Shown: positions 7,731 through 16,342 of the stretch, piece after piece
Layout of the letters: each line of letters opens with the position of its first letter
How positions within the stretch are numbered: position 1 is the first letter of the stretch
NCBI RefSeq assembly: GCF_000271845.1
Contig: NZ_JH719395.1
Coordinates: 1,260,466 to 1,324,465 of the forward strand
Origin: Rhizobium leguminosarum bv. trifolii WSM2297
Lineage (GTDB): Bacteria; Pseudomonadota; Alphaproteobacteria; Rhizobiales; Rhizobiaceae
DNA length: 64,000 bases
Direction: 5' to 3'
Position numbers and translations under genes: made by a program
The notes under the pieces: generated by a model
Told to the model about the DNA's origin: nothing
Databases searched by the model: none
The model's input: the letters and a program-made list of their open reading frames with translations, nothing else

Positions 7731-8681
7731 TCAGCCACGAAGAAGCGTATTGCGGATGAGGTCGATGACCTTCTCCGATTCGATGCCGGTGCAGACGATC
7801 TGACTCGGCAGGCCATCCCAGTCGCCCGGCGGGAAATGGCGACCGTCCCGCTTGACGATCGTCTGGCCGTCGGCGATGCCGCCGCAGACGACGCGCACTG
7901 TGCCCGATATCGAGGAAAACAGTTCAGGCGCCACCACATAGACCGAGGCGCAGCTGTCATGCACCATCATGCCGTCCTCGACCGCATGCTTGTAGAAATC
8001 GATGTAGGACTGCGACAGTGCGTCGAGTAGCTTCACCGCTCCGTCTCCCCTGGCCGCCATCTCGCCGAGATAGCTGCGGCTCATGGTGGTGACCGACGTG
8101 ACGTCGAGGCCGATGACGGTCACCTTCCAGGGTGCTGTCATGACGATGTCGGCAGCTTCGGGATCGCCGTGAATATTGGCCTCGGCGACCGGCGAGACAT
8201 TGCCCGGCACATAGAAATTGCCGCCCATAATGACGACGTCCTTGACCAGGCCCGCAATCTCCGGGTCTTCCTTCAGCGCCCTCGCCAGATTGGTCATCCG
8301 CCCGACGGCCACCAGCCTGACTTCGCCGGGGTTGGCGCGCACGGTGTCGATGATGAAGCGATGCGCCGGGCGTGGATCAAGCGGCAGGTCGATCGTGCGA
8401 GGCACCTCGATATCGCCGAGGCCGTTGTCGCCATGCACCATGGCCGGCCATTCCCGCTCGGCGCGCAAGGGATCGATGGTGACGCTGGCGCCCTTGGCAA
8501 CAGGCGCTGCAATGCTCCATTCGCGCTTGAGGAAGAGCGCATTGCGCGTCGTCGTCTCGACTGAGGCATTGCCGAAAACGGTGGTGATGCCGATCAGATC
8601 GATTTCGGGATGGCGGTGCAGGAAGAGAAGCGCCATGGCGTCATCGACGCCCGGATCCGTGTCATAAATGACCTTGTGCAT
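7731..8681 (-). CDS. Inosine-uridine-preferring nucleoside hydrolase
   Basis: A 316-residue protein of the IUNH family. The N-terminal calcium- and ribose-binding motif DTDPGVDDA starts at residue 7, and a family VMGGNFYVPGNVSPVAEAN region lies near residue 150. It hydrolyses the N-glycosidic bond of nucleosides in purine/pyrimidine salvage. It lies between cobA and cobE on the same strand but has no obvious cobalamin role, and may have interrupted an older cobE-cobA arrangement. Substrate preference cannot be read from the sequence. Confidence 0.92.
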   Translation of the reverse strand: MHKVIYDTDPGVDDAMALLFLHRHPEIDLIGITTVFGNASVETTTRNALFLKREWSIAAPVAKGASVTIDPLRAEREWPAMVHGDNGLGDIEVPRTIDLPLDPRPAHRFIIDTVRANPGEVRLVAVGRMTNLARALKEDPEIAGLVKDVVIMGGNFYVPGNVSPVAEANIHGDPEAADIVMTAPWKVTVIGLDVTSVTTMSRSYLGEMAARGDGAVKLLDALSQSYIDFYKHAVEDGMMVHDSCASVYVVAPELFSSISGTVRVVCGGIADGQTIVKRDGRHFPPGDWDGLPSQIVCTGIESEKVIDLIRNTLLRG

Positions 8682-8695
8682 GTGTATCCTCTAGG

Positions 8696-8739
8696 GCAAT
8701 TCCAGCAAAACTGTGTAGCGGTTTTGCGTCCGGAATTGC
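8696..8739. repeat. Short palindromic repeat (GCAATTCC family)
   Basis: Outer arms GCAATTCC and GGAATTGC enclose an inner hairpin GCAAAAC...GGTTTTGC. A similar element lies at 11439-11482 and a partial one at 721-755. It sits between cobE and the nucleoside hydrolase. Confidence 0.75.
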
Positions 8740-8806
8740 GTTAAAACAAGATGTGAATCGCGAGGCTGCCGAACGGCGCCGCAAATTGCCGCCACCATAA
8801 CGCCCG

Positions 8807-9226
8807 TCAGGCTTTCTGCAACCCGATGCGGGCAATCGATGCTGTCGCATGCGCGGATTTGATCTTGCCGAGCAACAACTCCGCATCCGGGCCGATAGCC
8901 GCAAGGGCGGCCGATTCGGCCACGCCATGGCAGCCGACGCGGGCAAAGACGATCTCGGAGGGATTTTTGAGCCGCGGTGTTTCCTCTTCCAGCCGCGGCG
9001 CATCGAAGAAGACCGCGGGTACGGCAAAGTGCCTGGCGACGGCAAGGATTGCCGCCTCGTCGCGACGGCTGCTGATCGAGGCGATGGCCGCAAGCTCCGC
9101 CGTGTCGATACCGGCCGCCCCTAGCGCGGCCATGGCCAGCGACAGCACTTCGGCGGGCGGCGTCCCGCGCTCGCAGCCGAGCCCGAGCACATGGCGCCGT
9201 GTCGTATCTAAGGGAATGTCACTCAT
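8807..9226 (-). CDS. cobE: Cobalamin biosynthesis protein CobE (CbiG C-terminal type)
   Basis: A 139-residue protein beginning MSDIPLDTTRRHVLGLGCER, followed by GTPPAEVLSLAMAAL, the (G)xGCxRGT pattern of CobE and the CbiG C-terminal domain. In the aerobic pathway CobE acts together with the precorrin methylation steps; its exact biochemical role is not settled. The frame is open far upstream because it shadows the opposite-strand permease gene; the ATG at 9224-9226 gives the family N-terminus and length. It is divergent from the TSUP permease. Confidence 0.88.
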   Translation of the reverse strand: MSDIPLDTTRRHVLGLGCERGTPPAEVLSLAMAALGAAGIDTAELAAIASISSRRDEAAILAVARHFAVPAVFFDAPRLEEETPRLKNPSEIVFARVGCHGVAESAALAAIGPDAELLLGKIKSAHATASIARIGLQKA

Positions 9227-9322
9227 GGAAGCCGTCGAATGCGCGCTGCTATTTCCTTGCAGCCATTGCAGTCCGAGGCGGGAAATGCAAGAAGGCTGCC
9301 CCAAACCCCTCGGAATACAATC

Positions 9323-10108
9323 TTGCCTGACATCACCTTCCATCTGCTTCTGTTGCTCTGCGCGGCGGCCTTCTTTGCCGGTTTCGTCGATTCGATTGCC
9401 GGCGGCGGCGGTCTCATCAGCGTTCCCGCCATGCTGATCGCCGGCATTCCGCCGCTGCAGACGCTCGGCACCAACAAGGTGCAGTCGATCTTCGGCGCAG
9501 CCTCGGCAACACTCGCCTATGCTCGCAAGGGCCACGTGGAGCTTCACGAACAATTGCCGATGGCGCTGATGGCGGTCATGGGCGGGGCGCTCGGCGCCGC
9601 TCTTGCAACGATCGTGCCCGGACAAATGCTGCAGGCGATCATGCCGGTGTTGCTGCTGTCGATCGCGATCTTCTTTGCCGTCAAGCCGAACCTCAACGAC
9701 GTCGATACCCATCGCCGCATCACGCCCTTCGCATTCGGTCTGACGCTGGTCCCGGCCATCGGCTTTTACGACGGCGTCTTCGGCCCCGGCACCGGCTCTT
9801 TCTTCATGCTCGCCTTCGTTACGCTCGCCGGCTTCGGCGTGCTGAAGGCAACCGCCCATACCAAACTTCTCAATCTCGGCTCGAATTTCGGCGCGCTGAT
9901 CGTCTTCGCAAGTTTCGGCGCGATACTCTGGAAGATCGGCCTGTTGATGGGCGTCTGCCAATTCCTCGGCGCGCAGCTGGGTTCGCGGCTGGCCATGCGC
10001 ATCGGCGCAAAGCTGATCAAGCCGCTGCTCGTCATCGTCTGCGTCGCCCTTGCGGTCAAACTGCTCGCCGATCCGGCAAATCCGCTGCGCACCTGGCTCG
10101 GCATTTAG
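9323..10108 (+). CDS. TSUP (TauE/SafE) family membrane permease
   Basis: A protein of about 261 residues with roughly eight hydrophobic segments. The N-terminal motif GFVDSIAGGGGLISVPAML and an internal second half with GFYDGVFGPGTGSFF are the paired TSUP repeats. Members move sulfite, sulfoacetate or other small organic anions across the inner membrane. The start is uncertain: TTG at 9323 gives the usual short N-terminus and length, while an ATG at 9239 would add 28 residues and overlap the divergent cobE 5' end. Substrate unknown. Confidence 0.85.
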   Translation: MPDITFHLLLLLCAAAFFAGFVDSIAGGGGLISVPAMLIAGIPPLQTLGTNKVQSIFGAASATLAYARKGHVELHEQLPMALMAVMGGALGAALATIVPGQMLQAIMPVLLLSIAIFFAVKPNLNDVDTHRRITPFAFGLTLVPAIGFYDGVFGPGTGSFFMLAFVTLAGFGVLKATAHTKLLNLGSNFGALIVFASFGAILWKIGLLMGVCQFLGAQLGSRLAMRIGAKLIKPLLVIVCVALAVKLLADPANPLRTWLGI

Positions 10109-10219
10109 CCTAAATACTTGACCGGCCCTCATTACCTCTGACGTAATTGATAGGCAGCATCGGCTTCCCGCATGATCGCACTGCCTGGAATGGACGGGCG
10201 ATCAAAAGGAGATGACCCA

Positions 10220-10585
10220 ATGAACGACGCAAACAGCAATGCAGAGCGCTACCTCGCCGTCTGGAACGAGACGGATGCCGCTCGCCGCCGCGCTCTGATC
10301 GCCGAGAGCTGGGCGGAGGCCGCAACCTACATCGATCCGCTGATGCGCGGCGAAGGCCATGAGCAGATCAATTCGCTGGTCGAGGCCGTGCAGAACCGCT
10401 TCCCCGGTTTCCGTTTCGAACTGATCGGCACAGCTGACGGCTATGGCGACAATCTGCGCTTCTCCTGGGGCCTCGGGCCTGCCAATGGCGAAGCACTGAT
10501 CAAGGGCACGGATTTTGCCGAACTCGAGGGCGGCAAGCTGAAATCCGTCCGTGGCTTCATCGATCAACTCCCGGAAGCCGCCTGA
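10220..10585 (+). CDS. NTF2-like/SnoaL-like small protein
   Basis: A 121-residue cone-shaped (NTF2-like) fold candidate with an N-terminal helix ERYLAVWNETDAARRRALI and a strand-rich C-terminal half including FRFELIGTADGYGDNLRFSW. An AAGGAGATG ribosome binding site precedes the ATG at 10220. The stop overlaps the start of the XRE gene as TGATG, so they are one transcriptional unit. Members include isomerases and ligand carriers; no specific reaction can be assigned. Confidence 0.8.
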   Translation: MNDANSNAERYLAVWNETDAARRRALIAESWAEAATYIDPLMRGEGHEQINSLVEAVQNRFPGFRFELIGTADGYGDNLRFSWGLGPANGEALIKGTDFAELEGGKLKSVRGFIDQLPEAA

Positions 10586-11378
10586 TGCCGTCGACCGCCC
10601 GCCCTCTTGGAGATCACCTGCGCGAATGGCGCCAGCGCCGCCGGATGAGCCAACTCGACCTGGCGCTGGAGGCCGATATTTCGCAGCGGCATCTGAGCTT
10701 CATCGAGAGCGGGCGAGCGACGCCGAGCCGCGACATGCTGCTGCATCTTGCCGAACGCCTCGGCGTGCCGCTGCGCGACCGCAACCCGCTGCTGCTGGCG
10801 GCGGGTTTCGCCCCCGTCTTTGCCGAGCGCACACTCGACGATCCCGCTCTGGAACCGGCCCGCCGCGCCATCGACATGGTGTTGAAAGCTCATCAGCCCT
10901 TCCCAGCACTCGCGATCGACCGCCACTGGACGCTGGTTGCCGCCAATGCGGCGCTGGCGCCGCTGATCTCGGGCATTGCCGAACCCTCCCTGCTGGAACC
11001 GCCGGTCAATGTGCTGCGCCTCAGCCTGCACCCGCAAGGACTGGCGCCCCGGATTGCAAACCTCTCGGAATGGCGCGCCCATCTTATTGACCGACTGCGT
11101 CAGCAAATATCGGTCTCGGGCGATCCAGTGTTGGAAAGGCTGCTGAAAGAGCTGTTGTCCTACCCGGCACCCGAAGCTGCGAACGCCCACATGCCGACCA
11201 CGCCGGCATCGCCATTCCGCTGACGCTTTCGACCAAGGCCGGTCGGCTATCGCTGATCTCGACGACCACCGTCTTCGGCACGCCCGTCGATATCACGCTG
11301 TCGGAACTGGCCGTGGAATCCTTCTTCCCGGCGGATGAGGAAACGGCGGCGATCCTGCGCGCTCTTGCAATGAACTGA
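10585..11378 (+). pseudogene. XRE/MmyB-type transcriptional regulator, frameshifted near 11190
   Basis: The N-terminus has a helix-turn-helix (GDHLREWRQRRRMSQLDLAL, then ISQRHLSFIESGRATPSRDM) followed by the MmyB-like ligand-binding domain. The intact frame ends at 11223 after an unrelated tail (AHMPTTPASPFR). The family C-terminus continues in another frame, DHAGIAIPLTLSTKAGRLSL through ITLSELAVESFFPADEE, to a stop at 11376-11378. One deleted base near 11170-11195 explains this. Either the gene is a recent pseudogene or the base was missed in sequencing. It is coupled to the NTF2-like gene. Confidence 0.8.
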
Positions 11379-11384
11379 GAGTTT

Positions 11385-11432
11385 AGAGCGGTTCAGGTTT
11401 TCACGGAAGCGCAGAACCGCTCTAACCTTTTG
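11385..11432 (+). terminator. Rho-independent-like terminator after the XRE gene
   Basis: Ten-base arms AGAGCGGTTC (11385-11394) and GAACCGCTCT (11414-11423) are followed by AACCTTTTG. It lies 7 bases after the repaired XRE stop, which supports 11378 as the original gene end. Confidence 0.65.
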
Positions 11433-11438
11433 TTTTAC

Positions 11439-11482
11439 GCAATTCCGGACGGAAAACCGCTTCGCACTTCTCCCGGAATTGC
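11439..11482. repeat. Short palindromic repeat (GCAATTCC family)
   Basis: GCAATTCC and GGAATTGC arms enclose a GGAAAACCGC...GCAC core. It resembles 8696-8739 and abuts the 3' end of cobO. Confidence 0.75.
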
Positions 11483-11483
11483 T

Positions 11484-12119
11484 TTAGAACTCCACGCCCG
11501 GTTGCCCCTTGATGCCGGAGCGGAAGGGATGTTTGACGAGCTCCATCTCGGTGACCAGATCGGCGATCTCGATCAGTTCCTCCTTGGCGTTGCGCCCCGT
11601 CAGCACGACATGGGTCATGGCGGGCTTCTCGGTCTTCAGGAATTCCACCACTTCGTTGATATCGAGATAGTCGTAGCGCAGCGCGATGTTGATCTCGTCG
11701 AGCAGCACCATGGAATTACGCTCGTCGCGGATCAGCTCCTTGGCCTTTTCCCAGGCGGCCGAGGCTGCTGCGACGTCGCGGGCACGGTCCTGCGTCTCCC
11801 AGGTGAAACCCTCGCCCATGGTATGGAACTGGCAGAGATCGGAGAAATGCTTCTCGATCAAATCGCGTTCGCCGGTCCACATCGCGCCCTTGATGAACTG
11901 CACGACGGCCGAAGGTTTGCCATGGGCGATGTGACGGAAAATCATGCCGAAGGCGGAAGACGACTTGCCCTTGCCCTTGCCGGTATGGACGATGATCAGC
12001 CCCTTGCCATCGGTCTTGGTCGCCATGATCTTGTCGCGGGCGGCCTTCTTCTTCGCCATCTTCTCGGCGTGGCGCGCATCATCCTTGCCGGTTTCGTTTT
12101 CCGGGGTCTCGTCGTTCAT
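11484..12119 (-). CDS. cobO: Cob(I)yrinic acid a,c-diamide adenosyltransferase CobO
   Basis: A 211-residue CobA/CobO/BtuR-type adenosyltransferase. The P-loop is IVHTGKGKGKSSSAFG near residue 43. Further family motifs are VQFIKGAMWTGERDLIEKH and NSMVLLDEINIALRYDYLD. It transfers the adenosyl group to the cobalt of the reduced corrinoid. It is the last gene of the cobP-cobW-cobN-cobO series and is separated from cobN by a 67-base gap carrying a short palindromic repeat. Confidence 0.95.
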   Translation of the reverse strand: MNDETPENETGKDDARHAEKMAKKKAARDKIMATKTDGKGLIIVHTGKGKGKSSSAFGMIFRHIAHGKPSAVVQFIKGAMWTGERDLIEKHFSDLCQFHTMGEGFTWETQDRARDVAAASAAWEKAKELIRDERNSMVLLDEINIALRYDYLDINEVVEFLKTEKPAMTHVVLTGRNAKEELIEIADLVTEMELVKHPFRSGIKGQPGVEF

Positions 12120-12148
12120 GGCTTTACCTCATTTTGTTGTTTGCCAGA

Positions 12149-12192
12149 GCATGATGCCGAAAAGTGTGGGCGGTTTTCGGAAAACATCATGC
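12149..12192. repeat. Short palindromic repeat (GCATGATG family)
   Basis: GCATGATG at 12149 and CATCATGC ending at 12192 pair around CCGAAAAG...CGGTTTTCGG. It lies between cobN and cobO and overlaps the last codons of cobN. Confidence 0.7.
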
Positions 12193-15100
12193 CCTCGTTC
12201 TTTGATTAAGCTCGAACCGGGCCGAATTGCTGCGCGGCGTCCAGAGGCTGCGGTCGATCGCCTCGCTGAGCCGCGCGGTCATCTCGTCGAATGCCGCCGG
12301 GTTCTTCTCCATCATGAAGCTGCGCACGGCGGGATCGGCGACGAAAGCCTGGTAGACCGCCTCGAAATGATGCGCGCCGACAGCATTCGTCGTCGCCGCG
12401 AAAGCGAAGAGATAATCGACGGTGGCGGCGATCTCGGCCGCACCCTTGTAGCCGTGGCGCATGACGCCAGCGATCCATTTCGGATTGACGACGCGCCCGC
12501 GCACGACGCGGCCGATCTCCTCCTCCAGCGAACGGATCACCGGCCGCTCCGGTCTGGAATGGTCGTTATGATAGATCGAAGGGCGCGCACCGGTCAGCTG
12601 TTCAGCCGCCGCCGCCATGCCGCCCTCGAACTGGTAGTAGTCGTCACTGTCGAGCAGGTCGTGCTCGCGATTGTCCTGGTTCTGGATCACCGCCTGCACT
12701 GAGCGCAGCCGCTCCTCGAACAGGCTGCGTTCGGCTTTGCCTTCCTCGCCGGCGCCATAGGCATAAGAGCCCCAGACCAGATAGGCCTCTGCAAGATCGG
12801 CGCGCCGCTCCCAGCCCTTTTCGTCGATCAATGCCTGCAAGCCGGCGCCGTAGGCTCCGGGTTTCGAGCCGAAGACCCGGTAGCCGGCCCGGCGTTTCGC
12901 CGTGGCGGCGTCGAGACCGGCAACGGCCAGCCTTGCCGCCTCGCCGCGCATGCGCGCTGCGATCGGGTTGTCGGCCTCGTCCTCCTCAAGCGCGCCGACA
13001 GCGCGGACCGCCTTGTCGAACAAGGCGATCTGCTCGGGAAAAGCATCGCGGAAGAAACCGGAGATCCTGAGCGTCACATCGACACGCGGCCGCCCGAGCA
13101 TTGCTTGCGGGATGATCTCGTAGCCGGTGACGCGGCGCGAACTCATGTCCCAGAGCGGTTTGACGCCGATCAGTGCTAAGGCCTGGGCGATATCGTCGCC
13201 GCCGGTGCGCATATTCGACGTGCCCCAGGCTGTCAGGCCGAAGGAGACTGGCCATTCGCCGTGATCCTGCACATAACGGCGCACCAACAGCTCGGCCGAT
13301 TTTTTGCCGAGCTCGAAGGCCGCCGGCGTCGGCACCGCGCGGCTGTCGACCGAATAGAAATTGCGGCCGGTGGGCAAAACGTCGGGCCGCCCGCGCGTCG
13401 GGGCACCCGATGGGCCGGGCGCCACGAAGCGGCCGTCGAGTCCGGCAAACAGGCCCGCGATTTCCGCCGGGCCGCAGGCAAGGATTGAAGGCTTGAGACG
13501 GGTCTCGATCTCGGCAAGCACCGCCCGCGTCGCCGTCCATTCCGCAGGGCATCCGATCGCGCCTGCGACCAGCTTGGCCGCCAGCAATTCGACACGTTCG
13601 ACGGTATCGCCGTTGGTGCGCCAGGGGGCGTCGAGAAGGTCGGCGAGGATAGCGGGACGTTGGCCGGCCCAGGAGGCGGCCATGTCGCAATCGAGGGGAT
13701 CGAAGGTGGGGATACCCCCCTCTGTCCTGCCGGAAATCTCCCCCACAAGGGGGGAGATTGAATCGTGGCACTGGCTTCCCCAAGCAACCGACGTGGAATT
13801 GCGGTCTAGCCTCTTGCCGATCTCCCCCCTTGTGGGGGAGATGTCCGGCAGGACAGAGGAGGGTGCCACAAGCACACTGCCCACCCCCGCATCCCCCGCT
13901 ATCGCCCGCTGCAAACTCGCATCCCCGCCCTCACCCAGCCCCCGCGGCACCCGCGCCAGCGCCACGGTCAAATCCGTCAGCAGCCGCCCCTCCGGCGACA
14001 CGCCGAACACATGCAGCCCATCGCGGATCTGCATTTCCTTGAGGTCGCAGAGATAGGCGTCGAGCTTTTTCAGCGCCTCGCCTTCGCTTTCGCCGCTCGT
14101 TATCCCGGCATCCCGATCAAGGCCGATATCGGTGACGAGATCGAGGATCTGCCGGCTGAGGAGGCGGATGCGGCGGGGATCGCCGCCGGAGGCCTCGTAA
14201 TATTCGTCGACCAGCGCTTCCAGATCCTTGAGCGGCCCGTAACTCTCGGCCCGCGTCAAAGGCGGCGTCAGGTGGTCGATGATGACGGCCGCAGTTCGGC
14301 GTTTGGCCTGGGTGCCCTCGCCGGGATCGTTGACGATGAAAGGATAAAGATGCGGCAGCGGCCCGAGGATCGCTTCCGGATAACATGTCTCCGACAGCGC
14401 CAGCGCCTTGCCCGGCAGCCATTCGAGATTGCCGTGTTTGCCCATGTGGATGACGGCATCTGCGCCGAATTCCCGCCGCAGGAAAGCATAGAAAGCAAGA
14501 TAACCGTGCGGCGGCACGAGATCCGGCGAATGATAGCTCTCCTTCGGATCGATATTGTAGCCGCGCGCCGGCTGGATGCCGACGAGAACGCCGCCGAAGC
14601 GCGCAAAAGGCAGGGCGAAGGCGCCATCGCGAAAATATGCATCGCCTTCGGGATCGCCCCAGCGGGCTCTCACTTCATCCTGAATCTGATCGGGAAGAGT
14701 TTGCAGGAAGCTGTTGTAGCGACTCAGCGAAAGCGTCTCGCGGATGAGCCTGCCGTCACGTCCTGAATTGGTCGGCCCCTCCATCAGATGGCGGATCAGC
14801 GCGTCGCCGTCGGCTGGAATATCGGCAGCGGGATAACCCGCTGCTGCCATCGCGCGAAGCACTTCGATGCTGCCGGCCGGCGTATCGAGGCCGACGCCAT
14901 TGCCGAGCCGGCCGTCGCGGTTCGGATAGTTCGCCATGACCAACGCGATGCGCCGGTCCCGTGCCGACGTAATCCTCAGCCGCGCCCAATTGGCGGCAAG
15001 CGCGGCGGTATAATGCACCCGGCCGGGGTCGGCCTGGCTGGAAACGATGTTGGTCTCGACGACAGCGTCATAGCGCGCCGCCGTTTTGAACGAGACCGCC

Positions 15101-16338
15101 CGCGCCAACACCCTTCCGTCGACTTCCGGCAGCGCCACATTCATGCCGAGATCGCGTGCCGACAGGCCTTGCGAGGAGGCGGACCATGCCTCCCGCGACG
15201 AGGCCGACAGGATCGCCTGCAGCACCACCGCCCCACTCGCCTCCAGCACCGTCGGCTGCCGGTCCGCCCCCGGTGCAGAGACCGCAAAGCCGGTGGTATT
15301 GATGACGACATCGGGTTTCAGCGCCGAGAACACGCTCTCGAGAATGCCGGTGGAAACGGGATCCTTGAGGCTGTAGGCAAAGACCGGCAAGGGCCGGAGG
15401 CCAAGCGACTGCAAGGCGTCGATCAGCGCCTCGATCGGCCCGGTCTCGCCGCTTTGGACGAGGGCGCGGTAAAAGCTGATGGCGACGACGGGGGAAACCG
15501 TAGGTTCGAATTCGACCTCTTCTGTCGAGCGTGGGGCACCCCCCTCTGTCCTGCCGGACATCTCCCCCACAAGGGGGGAGATCGGCAAGTCGCCTGGGCT
15601 TCCAACAAAAGAAACGTTTGAAGATGCCGCGCTTTCGGCTGAAGAGATGGAGCAAGGCCTCTCATCCCTGATCTCCCCCCTTGTGGGGGAGATGTCCGGC
15701 AGGACAGAGGGGGGTATCCCACGCTCGACGGATGAAGGTGGCGCAATACGCGAACTAGCAACCCGCCGCCACTCCTCGACCCCGATCAGCCCTCGCCCCG
15801 GCCACCAGATGCCAGCTTTCATCAAAGGCGCAGCCGGCGCCGGCTTCTCCGCCCCCGACAGCATCGCTTCGGCATAATCGAGAAAGGCCCGCGCGTTGCT
15901 ATCGCCGCCCTCGATCAGATAGGCCCAGAGCGCATTCAGATCATCGAGATCGACATTCGAAAAAGGCACAAGCCCCGCATCCGGCCTGGCATCGCCCGGC
16001 AGCACCGCGATCAACGCTCCCTTGCGGGAAGCTGCCGCGTGCAGCGCCTCCAGCGCATAGTGGAAATAGCTGGCGCCGCCGAGCGCGCGCACGATGATCA
16101 GCCTGGCGTGCCGCACTGTCCGCTCGACATAGGTGTCGACCGACATCGGATGCTTGAGGCTCATCAGGCTCGCAAGCCTCAGCGAATACGGCCCGCCGCC
16201 CGAACGATGGGCGGCCGCGATCGCCGCAAGCTCGCTGTCGGCGGCCGACAGGAACAGGATATCGCCCGGCGTCTGCCCGAGATCGATCGCCTCCTCACCG
16301 TCACTGATCGTTCCCTGCTGGGCCTGAAGCAGATGCAT
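12187..16338 (-). CDS. cobN: Cobaltochelatase large subunit CobN, with two repeat-encoded insertions
   Basis: A 1383-residue CobN/BchH-type chelatase subunit that, with CobS and CobT (not in this window), inserts cobalt into hydrogenobyrinic acid a,c-diamide using ATP. Family features include MGKHGNLEWLPGKALALS and FIVNDPGEGTQAKRR in the middle and NPKWIAGVMRHGYKGAAEIA near the C-terminus. Residues about 209-267 and 826-876 are translated palindromic repeats (both contain VLPDISPTRGEI and SGRTEGG). Removing them leaves about 1273 residues, the usual CobN length. The frame is intact through both insertions. The gene starts 4 bases after cobW. Confidence 0.95.
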   Translation of the reverse strand: MHLLQAQQGTISDGEEAIDLGQTPGDILFLSAADSELAAIAAAHRSGGGPYSLRLASLMSLKHPMSVDTYVERTVRHARLIIVRALGGASYFHYALEALHAAASRKGALIAVLPGDARPDAGLVPFSNVDLDDLNALWAYLIEGGDSNARAFLDYAEAMLSGAEKPAPAAPLMKAGIWWPGRGLIGVEEWRRVASSRIAPPSSVERGIPPSVLPDISPTRGEIRDERPCSISSAESAASSNVSFVGSPGDLPISPLVGEMSGRTEGGAPRSTEEVEFEPTVSPVVAISFYRALVQSGETGPIEALIDALQSLGLRPLPVFAYSLKDPVSTGILESVFSALKPDVVINTTGFAVSAPGADRQPTVLEASGAVVLQAILSASSREAWSASSQGLSARDLGMNVALPEVDGRVLARAVSFKTAARYDAVVETNIVSSQADPGRVHYTAALAANWARLRITSARDRRIALVMANYPNRDGRLGNGVGLDTPAGSIEVLRAMAAAGYPAADIPADGDALIRHLMEGPTNSGRDGRLIRETLSLSRYNSFLQTLPDQIQDEVRARWGDPEGDAYFRDGAFALPFARFGGVLVGIQPARGYNIDPKESYHSPDLVPPHGYLAFYAFLRREFGADAVIHMGKHGNLEWLPGKALALSETCYPEAILGPLPHLYPFIVNDPGEGTQAKRRTAAVIIDHLTPPLTRAESYGPLKDLEALVDEYYEASGGDPRRIRLLSRQILDLVTDIGLDRDAGITSGESEGEALKKLDAYLCDLKEMQIRDGLHVFGVSPEGRLLTDLTVALARVPRGLGEGGDASLQRAIAGDAGVGSVLVAPSSVLPDISPTRGEIGKRLDRNSTSVAWGSQCHDSISPLVGEISGRTEGGIPTFDPLDCDMAASWAGQRPAILADLLDAPWRTNGDTVERVELLAAKLVAGAIGCPAEWTATRAVLAEIETRLKPSILACGPAEIAGLFAGLDGRFVAPGPSGAPTRGRPDVLPTGRNFYSVDSRAVPTPAAFELGKKSAELLVRRYVQDHGEWPVSFGLTAWGTSNMRTGGDDIAQALALIGVKPLWDMSSRRVTGYEIIPQAMLGRPRVDVTLRISGFFRDAFPEQIALFDKAVRAVGALEEDEADNPIAARMRGEAARLAVAGLDAATAKRRAGYRVFGSKPGAYGAGLQALIDEKGWERRADLAEAYLVWGSYAYGAGEEGKAERSLFEERLRSVQAVIQNQDNREHDLLDSDDYYQFEGGMAAAAEQLTGARPSIYHNDHSRPERPVIRSLEEEIGRVVRGRVVNPKWIAGVMRHGYKGAAEIAATVDYLFAFAATTNAVGAHHFEAVYQAFVADPAVRSFMMEKNPAAFDEMTARLSEAIDRSLWTPRSNSARFELNQRTRA
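13714..13864. repeat. RIME-like palindromic element, copy B, in frame inside cobN
   Basis: Arms 13714-13758 and 13820-13864 are inverted copies of each other and near-identical to those of copy A. The core shares TGGCTTCCCCAAGCAAC with copy A. Read in the cobN frame it encodes residues about 826-876 without a stop. Confidence 0.92.
15538..15715. repeat. RIME-like palindromic element, copy C, in frame inside cobN
   Basis: Arms 15538-15582 and 15671-15715 match those of copies A and B, but the core is largely different. The inverted symmetry extends outside the arms (TCGAGCGTGGG before, CCCACGCTCGA after). It encodes CobN residues about 209-267 with no stop codon. Confidence 0.92.
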
Positions 16339-16342
16339 GGGT

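Noticed and set aside
8807..10132. Long minus-strand frame of 441 codons
   Set aside because: Only its last 139 codons (cobE) look like protein; the rest mirrors the TSUP permease gene on the plus strand.
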